This document shows positions 27,042-38,290 of a stretch of 64,000 nucleotides of DNA, piece by piece. The position numbers and the translations under genes were made by a program. Each line of letters starts with the position of its first letter. The stretch's first letter is position 1. The stretch is from Gorsachius magnificus (Eukaryota; Chordata; Aves; Pelecaniformes; Ardeidae): positions 45,025,099-45,089,098 of the forward strand of contig CM067084.1 of NCBI GenBank assembly GCA_034008185.1. Direction: 5' to 3'. Under the pieces are notes generated by a model, which did no database searches, was not told the DNA's origin, and saw only the letters and a program-made list of their open reading frames with translations.

Positions 27042-27205
27042 CTCTTCCAAGCCCCGTACACACGGTCACGTAGACTTTTCTAATTCATACATACTACTGT
27101 CTATCCAACAAGCATATAAGCCTCTAACTCGCTCATTGGTTATTTCATTGTCATCATCTTACCCTACTTGCAGTTACTGCTTCTCTACTCTAGCAACTAA
27201 GTTCC

Positions 27206-27279
27206 GTATACTAGCCAAGCATTTCCCCTTTAACAGCGTCCCATACACTGGCTAAGCATTTCCCCTTTAATATCATTCC
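27206..27279 (-). repeat. Two 37-bp tandem units in LTR U3
   Basis: Units 27206-27242 and 27243-27279 share the core AAGCATTTCCCCTTTAA and differ at several positions. Direct repeats in this part of a retroviral LTR commonly act as enhancers; that role is inferred from position. Confidence 0.75.
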
Positions 27280-27327
27280 AACCCTATCAGAACCTGATGT
27301 CCTTGTTCTGCTAGGAATGCATCCACA

Positions 27328-30269
27328 GGGTTTTTTTCCCAAAAAATTTTGCAGTATTGTAGATATAAGTTGGTAAAATTGAATCTTTCCCTACACATTT
27401 GTAATAAATTCAGATGCTTGTTTAAATCACATGGGTTTTGTTTTGGTTTGGTTTGGGTTTTATTTTCTTTATTACTTACAGTGGATAATTCTTTTCTTGG
27501 GAAATTTCTTTGTTGTGAAATAGAACTTAAAATTCATATAGCTCTTTTTATGACTAATACCATTTGATGAAGTATTACATTAGAAAAAAGAAGGATAGTT
27601 AAGTCAGAGAATGTCATGGAAATAAGCACATCAAAAACTAGCTTTATTTGAGCACATCTTCCAAGGTATTTGCTTTGTTGAAGTTATACCCAGAGAAGAG
27701 GGATCTGTTGTCACAAAGATCACTGATGAAATGCCGGTAAGACCAATGACATGCGGCATTAATATTGCAGTATTAATCAACTTACTAGATTCAAATATTT
27801 TTGAGTGAAATATGAATAAGTATTCTGTATCTGACACAAATCAGATAGATATTAAAGTTGCAGGAAAAAAATTCAGCACTTCTGAAAACAATTTTGGGAT
27901 TTGCTTTAGGAATCACATAATCAGGATTTAATATAATAGCCAGAATGGCTATTACAAATAGTTTAATTCCCTACAATTTTGTATATCAACATACAATTAT
28001 CTATCAGAAATCCACTGTTCAATCATTTTGATTGAATGAAGTCACAATAGAAAATAAGAATCTGAATACAGAGGTTGTATAGGTCATCTCAATTCATCCT
28101 TTGCGTGATTTAAGAGTTTTGAAAGGGTAAAAATTGGATATTTACATAAGAATGAATGTCCCTGTGCTCATCCCAGGAACAGTGATACCCGTACTGATGT
28201 TCAGATATTTCTTTCCTTAATTTCCGATGCTTCACTAAATTACTTATTTCTGTAGGAAAAGATGAAATTGGCAAGGCAGTTGGCAACTCAAAGCCCACAA
28301 CCAGTTGAAGGAACTCTCTTAACTATCTATTCTTTAAATTCAGTTTATCTTTTTATGATCACTTTCTGAAAGCACTCAATTGTTCAGAGTTCACTGGGTA
28401 TACTTTAGGCTTGATTGCTTGAGTATTTGCTGAAAGTAAATTTTAAACTGAACATCTGATTATCAAATTTGTAGTTTGCCTTCATGCTGGGTTGGTTAGT
28501 TACCATGAGTCACATGATATGTGGATTTTGATTGCCTGGCATACATTGCTAACACCTATTATAATCAAGCACAGTTGGAAATTCAAACTGAATTGCTTAA
28601 GTTAGTCAAACACATATGTTACTGCACAGAAGTTAGAGCACAAACTGATTGTAATATTCATAATTCACAATTAAAATAACACACCAAGAATTATTTGCTA
28701 AAGGAATTACTGAATCACTCTGAATAATGAATAAATTTGAGAAATTAATCACTCTCAAAGAGAGAAAGGTGAAATTCATCAAATTATTTGTTCTGAATTA
28801 CTTTTAATTTTCAGTATTAAAACTTCATGATAATGATATAGGCCAATCAAATAAAGGGTAAAGAATTGGCTATACACTGGGGATAATACTCTGAATACTC
28901 CAAAGTGCAAGAGCAGAAGGCAGAGGTTGACAGCAGAACTACAGAAAATCATAAACATTCCTTGCCCTGAGCTACAATGTAGATGTTTTAGTAATTACCT
29001 ACCCTGTGGACTTACTTTTTCATGGGGGATGGAGGACATTATGTAGTCTTGTATACTTTCCAAAAAATTTTATCTGATGTGTAATTGGTTAGAAGTATAT
29101 GCATTATGCAATTTTACTTCATGTCCTATAATGAGTGTGTAAATATTCCTTTCCCAGAATTGTCTCTCATGGTATATAGACTAAAAGCATGGTAAATACA
29201 GTTATTAACTGCTTGTTGTCTTATGTAATACACTATGTAGATACCTCATACCATACAAATATGTTTGAAAAGTATGTAATGGAGGATAGGAGATCTGTTA
29301 TGAATTGAAACATCCTAAATAAACTTTTTCTCCCAGTGAAGCAGACTATCCTAAATCAGACTCATTCTCTCCACTACCTAATATTTGCCTACAAAACCTT
29401 ACTGAACTAAAAACCAATAAATCTGTCATTGCTGTCTTCAACAGAACTAGCTAAACTTTTATGATAGAACACCTGAACTGACAACTTGGCCAGAATCCAT
29501 ACAGACCTGTGTCTCTTGTCAAGTTTACAGATAGAGCCAAGAGAAAAAAAATATTTCAGAGCCTGAATTGAACTAATTTTTAGCTGACAATTTGATGGTT
29601 AATCAAAACCATAATGCTTTAAAACAACCCATACCCATTCAACTTTATACTGAGGCTACACAGATGATAACTTCCTTATCAATAAAAATGATGTACAGCA
29701 TCCTGTGGAGTTATTCAATCAGCAGTTCCCAGAGATCATATTTGCTATAGAGTATGAAAGATCTGGGAATCCTTTTCTAGAATGTTAGGTTTTATGGAGC
29801 AGCACCAGCACATTTGCAAGTACTTGGTATGAAAATGGTATTCCTTCAAACACGTCAGGGAGCATTTTCAGCACAACACACTGAGATCTAGCTGCTTGAT
29901 TCTCATTAATGCTAACAGGAGTTGCATGGCTACATCCCAGCGGACTTAACTAAAATGTTGCCCCTTCCAGTTCACATCTGCATACCACATGCCTATTCAG
30001 TGCAGTCTGACTATTGGACTAGTTCTTCACAGAAGATATAATAACAGGAGCTTGTGCTGCATTAAGTAACAGAATTGAGGTACAGATCTCATGAAATGAA
30101 ACCTTAGAAAAGTCACTGGGAAACATAAGCCAAGAATAATGAAACGTAATAGAGTAGTCTCCAGTAAATGTGGATAGTTGTACTTTAAACAAAAGTCATT
30201 TGAGGCAGTGATTATAAATGGTATCTTGGCCACTGTGTACAGGAATAGGCTAGGGCTAAGTTGACCTGC
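27328..30269. other. AT-rich non-coding DNA, no gene seen
   Basis: No gene, RNA gene or clear repeat recognised. The G/T-rich run at 27432-27460 (GGTTTGGTTTGGG) is low complexity. Confidence 0.6.
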
Positions 30270-30415
30270 TCTCTGTTCCTAACTCTGTGTGACTTTGGAT
30301 AATTCCATTTTTCTCTGCCTTGATTTCCATAGTTGTGAAACACGAATAGTGAAACTCACCCCTTTATTGTATTGCTCATCAGAGAACTCTATAAAAGACA
30401 TATTATTTATCCCTA
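30270..30415 (-). mobile_element. MIR-like CORE-SINE remnant
   Basis: The plus strand reads CTCTGTGTGACTTTGGATAA, then TTTCTCTGCCTTGATTTCC, GTTGTGAAACACGAATAGTG and a later ATTGCTCATCAGAG. This is the reverse complement of the well-known MIR core (gaggaaactgaggcacag ... gtcacacag) in the correct order and spacing, with heavy divergence. It is one of the clearest ancient repeats here. Confidence 0.65.
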
Positions 30416-31106
30416 ACTCAGCTGAATGTTCATGATCACTGGTATGATAACCTAAGAGAAAACTCTAGATATATTTAATGTTAAATATACAGAATCCTTG
30501 AAACAAAACTACTCTCAACACAAATTCAAACACAGTGGACACAGAGTTAGGTTTAAAAAGATATCCCTATTCAGCCTACAAAATACATTCTTTTAGCATG
30601 ATAGCAAACAATTTTACTTTTTAACACAGCACAAAATGAATGTGTTGCCAATATTGCTTGATCAAACTGTTTAAAAAGAGGTAAAGCACTTAAAAATCTT
30701 AACTTGGGGGAAAATAATCTGGAAAAATCTAAAGATTAGAGAATTTAGAAGTAGTAGCATGTACTGTTTCTGGTCTTGAACATATCAATTACATATTGGA
30801 ATTTTCATTAGGTTAGCAATGGTATGTCAAGAGTGAGTGCAAATGAACTTTAGAGGACTGTCTATTCTTTATGATATAACTTGAAACTGTTTTACAAAGA
30901 TACAGCTTTCATTACATGCTACCCATTTTTTTGATTAAGAAACTAATGTCAGTTCTGTTGGGACCTCAGACTTTTAGGTGCAGAGCATTCTAACTCCTGT
31001 TGTCTGTAATAAGTGCCGAGAACCATGCACAGTCTGATTCTTGAATATTAATTATTAATTTTTCAGCTTCTTTTATTTATTTCAGGGAAACTAGATATTT
31101 AGGCGG
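30416..31106. other. Non-coding DNA, no gene seen
   Basis: AT-rich, with no recognisable feature up to the LTR boundary. Confidence 0.6.
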
Positions 31107-31709
31107 TGTCCTGGTTTTGGCTGGGATAGAGTTAATTTTCTTCACAGAAGCTAGCATAGTGCTGTGTTTTGGATTTAGTACTAGAAGAATGTTGATAACA
31201 CGCTGATGTTTTTAGTTGTTGCCAAGTAGTGCTCAGACTGCTCAAGGACTTTTTGAGCTTCTCCTGCTTGGCCAGGGGCATAACAAGCTGGGAGGGAGCA
31301 CAGCTAGGACAGCTAACCCAAACTGACCAAAGAGCTATTCCATACCATATAACGTCATGCTCGGGGGGGGTTAGTCGGTCAGTCGTTTGCGGGGAGAGTG
31401 ATTGCTGCTTGGGGACTGATTGCAGCTCGGGGAGTGATTGCGGCTCGGGACGGGCTGGGCATCGGTCGGCAGGTGGTGAGCAATTGCATTGTGCATCATC
31501 CATTTTGTATATTCTGTATATTCTGTTACCATTCTCATTATTACTATTATTATTATTATTTTCTCTTATTAAACTGTCGTTATCTCAGCCCTCAGCTCTA
31601 ACCCTTTTTTTTTTTCCCTTCCCGATTCTCTCCCCCATTCCACTGAGGGAGGGGGGAGTGAGCGAGCGGCTGCATGGTGCTTAGTTGCCAGCCAGGTTAA
31701 ACCACGACA
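31107..31709 (+). mobile_element. Solo LTR, avian ERVL-like family (copy 1)
   Basis: The segment begins TGTCCTGGTTTTGGCTGGG and ends TTAAACCACGACA, about 603 bp, with the canonical TG...CA ends of an LTR. It includes a (TTA)n tract at 31541-31560 and a poly(A)-type signal ATTAAA at 31568-31573. No retroviral coding sequence adjoins it. The flanking 5-mers are GGCGG and GACAG, which agree at 3 of 5 positions and differ by two G-to-A changes; this could be a decayed target duplication. The same family occurs at 40.2, 45.8, 57.8 and 63.4 kb. Confidence 0.85.
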
Positions 31710-33567
31710 GACAGCAATTCAGAATTACATTTATGGTCTCACAGCAAGTCCTTTTCCAGTAAGTATTGATCATTAAAACATGGGTCTACCAAAGAAAGAA
31801 AAAACCAAACATTAATTAAATCAATAATTCTGGAAAATACTTTACTGTCCTTTTCCCCATTTTCTTAGAATACACGGGAAATTTTGCATGTTCTAGCTTA
31901 TATTAATTTTGAATTAGCCATAGAATACCATGAAAGCAAGAGCATTATCAAATTCATTGGAACACGGTGAAGAAAAAGATATACACTTTAATACTGATGT
32001 TACCAAGCTTATTAAATCCTGCACGAAATAGTTGAACTTGAACAGCTACACAATGAACAAACACCGGGAGACAGGTATGCTTCTGATTAATGAAGAGAAC
32101 AGAATACTGCCCCAAGAATTTTTATGCAATGCTGTACATCTACTATAAAAAAACTTCATGGATTAAATAGGACTTTGACCTATCAGCTTTCATTATTCCT
32201 CCTCAGTTAATCTACTTGGACTTCTAATTTAATATGCATAGATTTTTAACTGCTTTTCAACCTGTGCTGATAGCCATAGTTGTTGCTCACATGGGAAATT
32301 TACCATAATGAGGCAACTATACCCAAATTATTCACAGCAAGCCATATGTTTGCCAAATATTGTTTTTTTCTCAAATATGGGAGAGATTCTGAAGTGTATT
32401 TTTTTTTATATTATGTGGTCTTACTAATTCTTAGAGAAACAGAACTAGAGTTGTGTAGATTTAGGATACAGAAGGTCATCAGAGTATACAGATATCTTGA
32501 CACACACCTAAAAGAGAGCTAAGCATTACAAAGTGGGCTTGAAAAAAATGTGAACCTGGAGCATTTGGACACTGTTGCAGAATCCACGACCCTACGTTAA
32601 AAGCTTAGGGTCTGTATGCAATTTATGAGTCAAGTTATCTGGTCAGACAGGATTTATCAACGTCTTTCTGTTGACTATGGAACTGCCTAGCCTAGCTACT
32701 AGGAAAACTCTTGAAAGAGGTATGCTGGCTTCAGGTACATGACATGCATTCTATGATGTTTTTCTGTCTACTGACTTGCTGCCCAGAATTCATTGATGAA
32801 TCCAGCTGTAGAGGAAGCTTCTCTTTCTCTTATATCCTTGATTTTCCCACACATGCCATTTCTTCATTAGTTCAATGGTAAGAGGTATTGTCCAACATGT
32901 GGTAGAATTGTGTTCAATTTCTTCCACTGCATGGGTTCATAGTCTACCTAGAAAATATAACCCTCCCTCAGAATGTTAGCTTTAGGCTGTTTTTGTAAGG
33001 GAAGCAGCTGTAGTATTATTTCCTTTTCCTTGTCTTCCACTTGCATTCTACTTGTATTCATTGCATCTTGTGCATGCTCCCAAAACACCCATCAGCTGAA
33101 GCCCTCCACATTCAAGTGAGTAAAGTGATACCTACTTTTCTGATCAAAATTTGGCCTGAATTTGAAGTAAAAATGCTCATCTAAGTAATGTCATCTCAGG
33201 ATGCTTCTTGCTAAACAGAACGTTAGACTCCTGTAGAATTCTAAATTTGAAAAATAGCACTGAATTACACCTTAGATTCAGTTGCCTAGCTTCCACTTTT
33301 TATTTTTATTTTCTTTTTAATCTGGTAGGTATTTATCAGAGTAAGGTTGGTTGGTTTTTGGAAATGTATTGTATTTTAATATATTTTAATATTTAGTATC
33401 AAGTTTGGCTCATCATGTCCATCCTTTAATTGCGTGTGGAATGCATATACTTTATGATGAAAATGGCAAACCTTTAAAGGTGGTATCTCTGCAGTAATCT
33501 GCCCTTCACAGCCACCTTAATATGGTAACGTGTTAAAATAAACTCTGCACTTTTTTGTAAATATATA
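31710..33567. other. AT-rich non-coding DNA, no gene seen
   Basis: Nothing recognised between the LTR and the CR1 tail. A TATA-rich tract at 33560-33569 directly borders the CR1 tail. Confidence 0.6.
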
Positions 33568-33888
33568 TAGAATCATAGAATCATAGAATCATAGAATGTT
33601 TTGGGTTGGAAGGGACCCCTAGAGGGCATCTAGTCCAACCCCCCTGCAGTGAGCAGGGACACCACTAACTAGATCAGGTTGCTCAGAGCCCCATCCAACC
33701 TGGCCTTGAATGTTCCCAGGGATGGGGCCTCCACCACCTCTCTGGGCAACCTGTTCCAGTGTTTTACCACCCTCATTGTAAAGAATTTCTTCCTTATATC
33801 CAGTCTAAACCTACCCTGGTTTAGTTTAAAACCATTACCCCTTGTCCTGTCACAGCTGGCCCTACTAAAAAGATTTTCCCCATCTTTC

Positions 33889-35463
33889 CTATAGGCCCCC
33901 TTTAGATACTGAAAGGCCGTAATCAGGTCTCCCCCGCAGCCTTCTCTTCTCCAGGCTGAACAAGCCCAACTCCCTCAGCCTGTCCTCATAGGAGAGGTGC
34001 TCCAGCCCTCGGATCATTTTAGTAGCCCTCCTCTGGACCCGCTCCAACAGGTCCATGTCCTTCTTGTGCTGAGGGCTCCAGAGCTGGACGCAGTACTCCA
34101 GGTGAGGTGTCACCAGAGCAGAGTAGAGGGGCAGAATCACCTCCCTCGACCTGCTGGCCACGCTTCTCCTGATGCAGCCCAGAGTACGGTTGGCCTTCTG
34201 GGCTGCCATCGCACATTGCCGGCTCATGTCCAGCTTTTCATCCACCAGCACGCCCAAGTCCCTCTCGGCAGGGCTGCTCTCGATCCTTTCTTCCCCCAGC
34301 CTGTACTGATACTGGGGGTTACCCCGACCCAGGTGCAGGACCTTGCACTTGGCCTTGTTGAACCTCATGAGGTTCACACAGGCCCACCTCTCCAGCCTGT
34401 CCAGGTCTCTCTGGATGACATACCGTCCTTCTGGTGTGTCAACCGCACCACTCAGTTTGGTGTCATCCGCAAACTTGCTGAGGGTGCACTCAATCTCGCT
34501 GTCTAAGTCATTGATGAATATATTAAACAGCACGGGTCCCAGTACGGACCCCTGAGGGACACCACTCGTCACCGGTCTCCATCTGGACATCGAGCCATTG
34601 ACCACTACCCTCTGGATGCGGCCATCCAGCCAGTTCCTTATCCACCGAACAGTCCACCCGTCAAATCCATAGCCCTCCAATTTAGAGAGAAGGATGTTGT
34701 GGGGGACTGTGTCAAAGGCTTTGCAGAAGTCCAGATAGATGACATCTATTGGTTTTCCCTTGTCCACTGATGCTGTCACACCATCATAGAAAGACACTAG
34801 GTTCATCAGGCAGGACTTGCCCTTGGTGAAGCCATGCTGGCTATCTCGAATTATCTCCCTGGCCTCCATGTGCCTTAGCATAGCTTCTAGGAGGATCTGT
34901 TCCATGATCTTCCCAGGCACAGAGGTGAGGCTGACAGGTCGGTAGTTCCCAGGGTCTTCCTTTCTACCCTTTTTGAAAATGGGCACAATGTTTCCCTTCT
35001 TCCAGTCACCAGGGACTTCACCTGACTGCCATGACTTTTCAAATATCATGGAGAGTGGCTTGGCGACTACATTGGCCAATTCGCTCAGGACTCTGGGATG
35101 CATCTCATCAGGTCCCATGGACTTATGCGCATTCAGGTTCCTCAGGTGGTCACGAACCTGATCTTCTCCTACAGCAGGAAGGGTTTTGCCCTCCCTGTCT
35201 CCCTCATGCCATCCATCAACTCGGGTGGGGTGAGGAGAGAGGTTGCCAGTGAAGACTGAGGCAAAAAAGTTGTTGAGTACCTCAGCCTTCTCCTCATCTG
35301 CTATTACCAGCTTGCCAGTCTCGCTCATCAGTGGGGGTACGCTTTCTTTAACCATCCTTTTCCGGCTGATATACCTGTAGAAACCCTTCTTGTTATTCTT
35401 TGCATCCCTAGCCAAGTTTAGCTCCAGCTGAGCCTTGGCCTTCCTGACCCCATTCCTACACAA
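33889..35463 (-). pseudogene. CR1-B ORF2 reverse transcriptase, frameshifted at the C-terminus
   Basis: The open frame has 524 codons. RT motif A Asp is at residue 245 (YLDFCKAFD), [11 protein letters not shown] follows, and FADD is at residues 331-334. After LEKRRLRG the reading leaves the family sequence ([13 protein letters not shown]) because of one extra G in the run near 33939; the B copy at 15.8 kb has one G fewer and continues as [11 protein letters not shown]. The rest of the C-terminus can be read in the next frame down to about 33675. The upstream boundary is a frame break, not a true start. Confidence 0.9.
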
Positions 35464-35476
35464 CCGGGCCGCGTCC

Positions 35477-36331
35477 CTATCTCTTCCCAGGATGCCCCCC
35501 CACTGCCTTGACTCCCTCTTCCCCTTTTTGCATGTCTCGTCTCAGCCATGCTGGTCTCTTCCCTTCTTTGCCCGATTTCTTACACCTGGGGATCGAGAGC
35601 TCTTGCGCTCTGTGGATCACTTCCTTAAAGAGCTGCCAGCTCTGTTCTGTTCCCCTGTCTCTGAGGACCGTTTCCCAGGGAGTCCTTCCGACTATCTCCT
35701 TGAGGAGCTGGAAGTTTGCTTTTCTAAAATTCAGGGTCCTGACTATACTCTTCATTCTTCCCATTTCCCTCTGGAGTGTGAGCTCTACCAGCGCATGATC
35801 ACTGCAACCCAAGCTGCCTCCGATCTTGACATTTCCGACGAGCTCACTTGCATTGGTGACCACCAGGTCCAGTATCGCATCCCCTCGGGTAGGGGTGTCT
35901 ATTACCTGGCTTAAGAAGTTGTGCTCAATGCATTCAAGAAACCTGCTGGATTGCCTACAGCTTGCCGCGCTGGTTTTCCAGCAGATGTCAGGGTGGTTGA
36001 AGTCCCCCAGCAGGACGAGAGCCTGCGAGCACGAAGCCTCCCGGAGTTGGAGGAAGAACGCTTCGTCAGTCGGCTCCTCTTGATCTGGCGGCCTGTAGTA
36101 GACACCAACCAACAGGTTCCCTTTGTTGCCTCTCTCTCTGATTCTTATCCATAAGCTTTCGACCTGCTCATGGCTATTCTTCAGGGCCAGCTCTTCACAC
36201 TGTATTGATTTCTTGATGTAAAGGGCAACGCCTCCGCCCCTCCTTCCTCGCCTGTCCCTTCTGAACAGCCTGTAGCCATCAATAGCTACATTCCAGTCGT
36301 GGGATTCATCCCACCAAGTTTCCGTAATGGA
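35477..36331 (-). pseudogene. CR1-B ORF2 endonuclease domain, N-terminally truncated
   Basis: This is the AP-like endonuclease that nicks the target DNA for CR1. The minus-strand frame is open from 36331 to 35477. It starts at SITETWWDESHDWN, which carries the catalytic Glu, and has YYRPPD, the GDFN motif at 35996-36007 and the SDH motif (GCSDH) at 35795-35803. The part before ETWW is missing through 5-prime truncation. The frame ends 14 bases before the RT frame because of the linker deletion, so EN and RT are now in different frames (offset of one). Confidence 0.9.
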
Positions 36332-37551
36332 CCTTCTACTCTGACAATTGCCAAAAAAAAAAGAAGATTATTTGAACTCAAAAACTGAGATGCAAAATCA
36401 TGTGTCACTTAAATATGTACTCACATTTTTAGACCTAAACTATTACCAAAATAAAAGTTAATTTTCCAAATCATTGTTTTTGGAACAGTGTGACTGTTTC
36501 ATTAAATTCAGGCCAATCAAGACATATTATGAATTGTCCAAAGGATAGGTAAAGAGAGTATTAAAATACCTCTTCTATTTCATTTGAACAAAAACTATGA
36601 ACACCAGTTCTATAAGAGAATTTGTTGGGAAATAGCAAAGTATTTTGGGACAGAGCCTGTACATATCAAGCTCGGCTATCTGTATAAGATTTTTCCGCCT
36701 CAATCTCCACCCAGTTTAAAGATCTGATTACATTTTGAAGCAGAGTCTCAATTTAAGGTCAAGAAAAATCTTAAACATATTAATCAAAGTGAATACTTCC
36801 TGTCATATCTCAATTTTGAGATTTAAAAGAGATTTCATGCAAATGAGATATGTGACTGAATTACTAGAAAAGGCTATCAAATAATGAACACAGAAACACA
36901 ATGAACCCCACTATATTGACTGAAGTCCTTCATGTGCCTCTTCTAAAGTGCAAATTAGACTTAGATTTGTGAACTTTGAAGTTTAGGAACCCTTCAATGT
37001 ATGTTCCTTAGTGCATACTGATGTCTTTATAAATCAAAATTAAAAGTATACCATTAAAGAAAATTTCCTACTGTTGTGTTTCCTGTGCTTGTAGACTCAG
37101 AACTGAAGAGTTGGCAAGTTGAACAAAGTTGTCTGATAACCCTGAAGACTGTCTTTAAAAACAAAAACCATAATTTTGTGATGGTTTCCTTTTTAATATT
37201 TGACTTTACTACTTTCCTGTGATCTGATTTTATTAAGAAGTAACATTTTTTAATTCACAGGCCACTTCTTTCTATTACTGAAATACATATTTTATCAAAT
37301 ATGGAAGCTAGCTTTCTCATTTCAGGAATGAATTTGCACTGAAAATGTAAAGATATTTGTAGTAGCCAACACGGCAACATTAGTGAAGAGGTGTAGTGTT
37401 ATACATGGATTAAATAACTTTATCTACCTTTCTCATTTTTATACTCCAAGAAATTTAAAAGGCTGTTCTAAACAAATGGAACTTGATTTTGATACCATAG
37501 AAGTTTTTTGTTTGTACAGATCCAATCTGTTGGTTCTTTACAGATCCAATC
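36332..37551. other. AT-rich non-coding DNA, no gene seen
   Basis: No feature recognised, apart from an A run at 36353-36361 beside the CR1 truncation point. Confidence 0.6.
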
Positions 37552-38290
37552 AACTGGTAGACAAAGGGAGAGCAGTGGATATTGTCTACTTTGACTTCAG
37601 TAGGACTTTTGATGCTGCCTCCCATAGATCCTGTTTTGATTTAACCCCAGCCAGCAACGGGGGCTCCTGGTGGACAGGAACTTGAACATTAGCCAGCAAT
37701 GTGCCCTTGGAGCAAAGAGGGCTAATGGTATCCTGGGCTGCATTAGAAGGAATGTTGTCAGAAGGTTGAGGAAAGTGATCTTTCCCCTCTACTCAGCACT
37801 GATGAGGCCACATCTGGGCATGGAGCTACTAGACAGAGTCCAGTGAAAGGCCATTAAAATGACTAAGAGACTGTAGCATCTCTCAGATTAGGGGAGGCTG
37901 AGAGCTGGGACTCTTCAGTCTAGAGAAGGCTCTGGGGGATCTTATCAATGTGTACAGGGTGGTGTAATGAAGGGAGGGTGTAAAGAAGATGAAGCCAGGC
38001 CCTTTCAGCAGTGTATACTGACAGAAGAGGGTATGGACACAAAGGGAGGTTCAATTTGAACATCAGGAAACATTTTTTTACTGAGAGGGTGACTTAGCAC
38101 TGGAACAGGTTGCCCAGGAATGTGGAAGTTCCATCCTTGGCGACATTCAAAAGCCATCTAGACATGGTCCTGGGCAACCTGCTCCAGGTGGCCCTGCTTG
38201 AACAGAGGGTTGAACTAGATGACCTCCAGAGGTCCCTTCAAATCTCATCCATTCTGTGATTCTGTGAGTCTATGTGATTCTGTAATTCTG
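37552..38290 (+). mobile_element. Old CR1 LINE with internal deletions
   Basis: It starts with the RT motif A region in the plus frame (LVDKGRAVDIVYFDFSRTFD), then jumps at about 37625-37675 to the C-terminal domain ([19 protein letters not shown]), and ends with a diverged (ATTCTGTG)n tail at 38252-38290. Motifs B and C are lost in the jump. Several stops and frameshifts show it is much older than the A and B copies. About 20 bases at the jump (37639-37658, TTTAACCCCAGCCAGCAAC) are not CR1 and resemble the end of an avian LTR. Confidence 0.85.

Larger units (their letters stand above)
26981..27327 (-). mobile_element. Solo LTR of a class II-like (ERVK/alpharetrovirus-like) endogenous retrovirus
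   Basis: On the minus strand the segment starts TGTGGATGCATTCC, carries two tandem copies of a 37-bp U3 unit, a TATA box (TATAAAA) and then, only about 17 bases later, the poly(A) signal AATAAA, and ends near TTGGTTGGCGCCA. A TATA box and AATAAA this close together are characteristic of compact avian retroviral LTRs. GGCGCC at the end resembles the start of a lysine-tRNA primer site. No gag, pol or env lies beside it, so this is a solo LTR. The outer boundaries are estimates, and no target duplication was found. Confidence 0.65.
33568..36331 (-). mobile_element. CR1 LINE, subfamily B, 2.76 kb, 5-prime truncated
   Basis: The minus-strand element ends with three to four ATTCTATG units at 33568-33597 and begins inside the endonuclease domain near 36331. 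It therefore holds most of the endonuclease, the linker, the RT and the 3-UTR, about 600 bp more than the B copy at 13.1-16.2 kb. The two are nearly identical where they overlap. Defects are a short internal deletion in the linker near 35,500 (the [13 protein letters not shown] segment is absent) that shifts the frame, and one extra G in a G run near 33939 that shifts the last part of RT. No target duplication is visible. Confidence 0.93.

Noticed and set aside
35435..35914. 159-codon plus-strand open frame
   Set aside because: It lies antisense to the CR1-B endonuclease and linker and is a shadow of that coding sequence.
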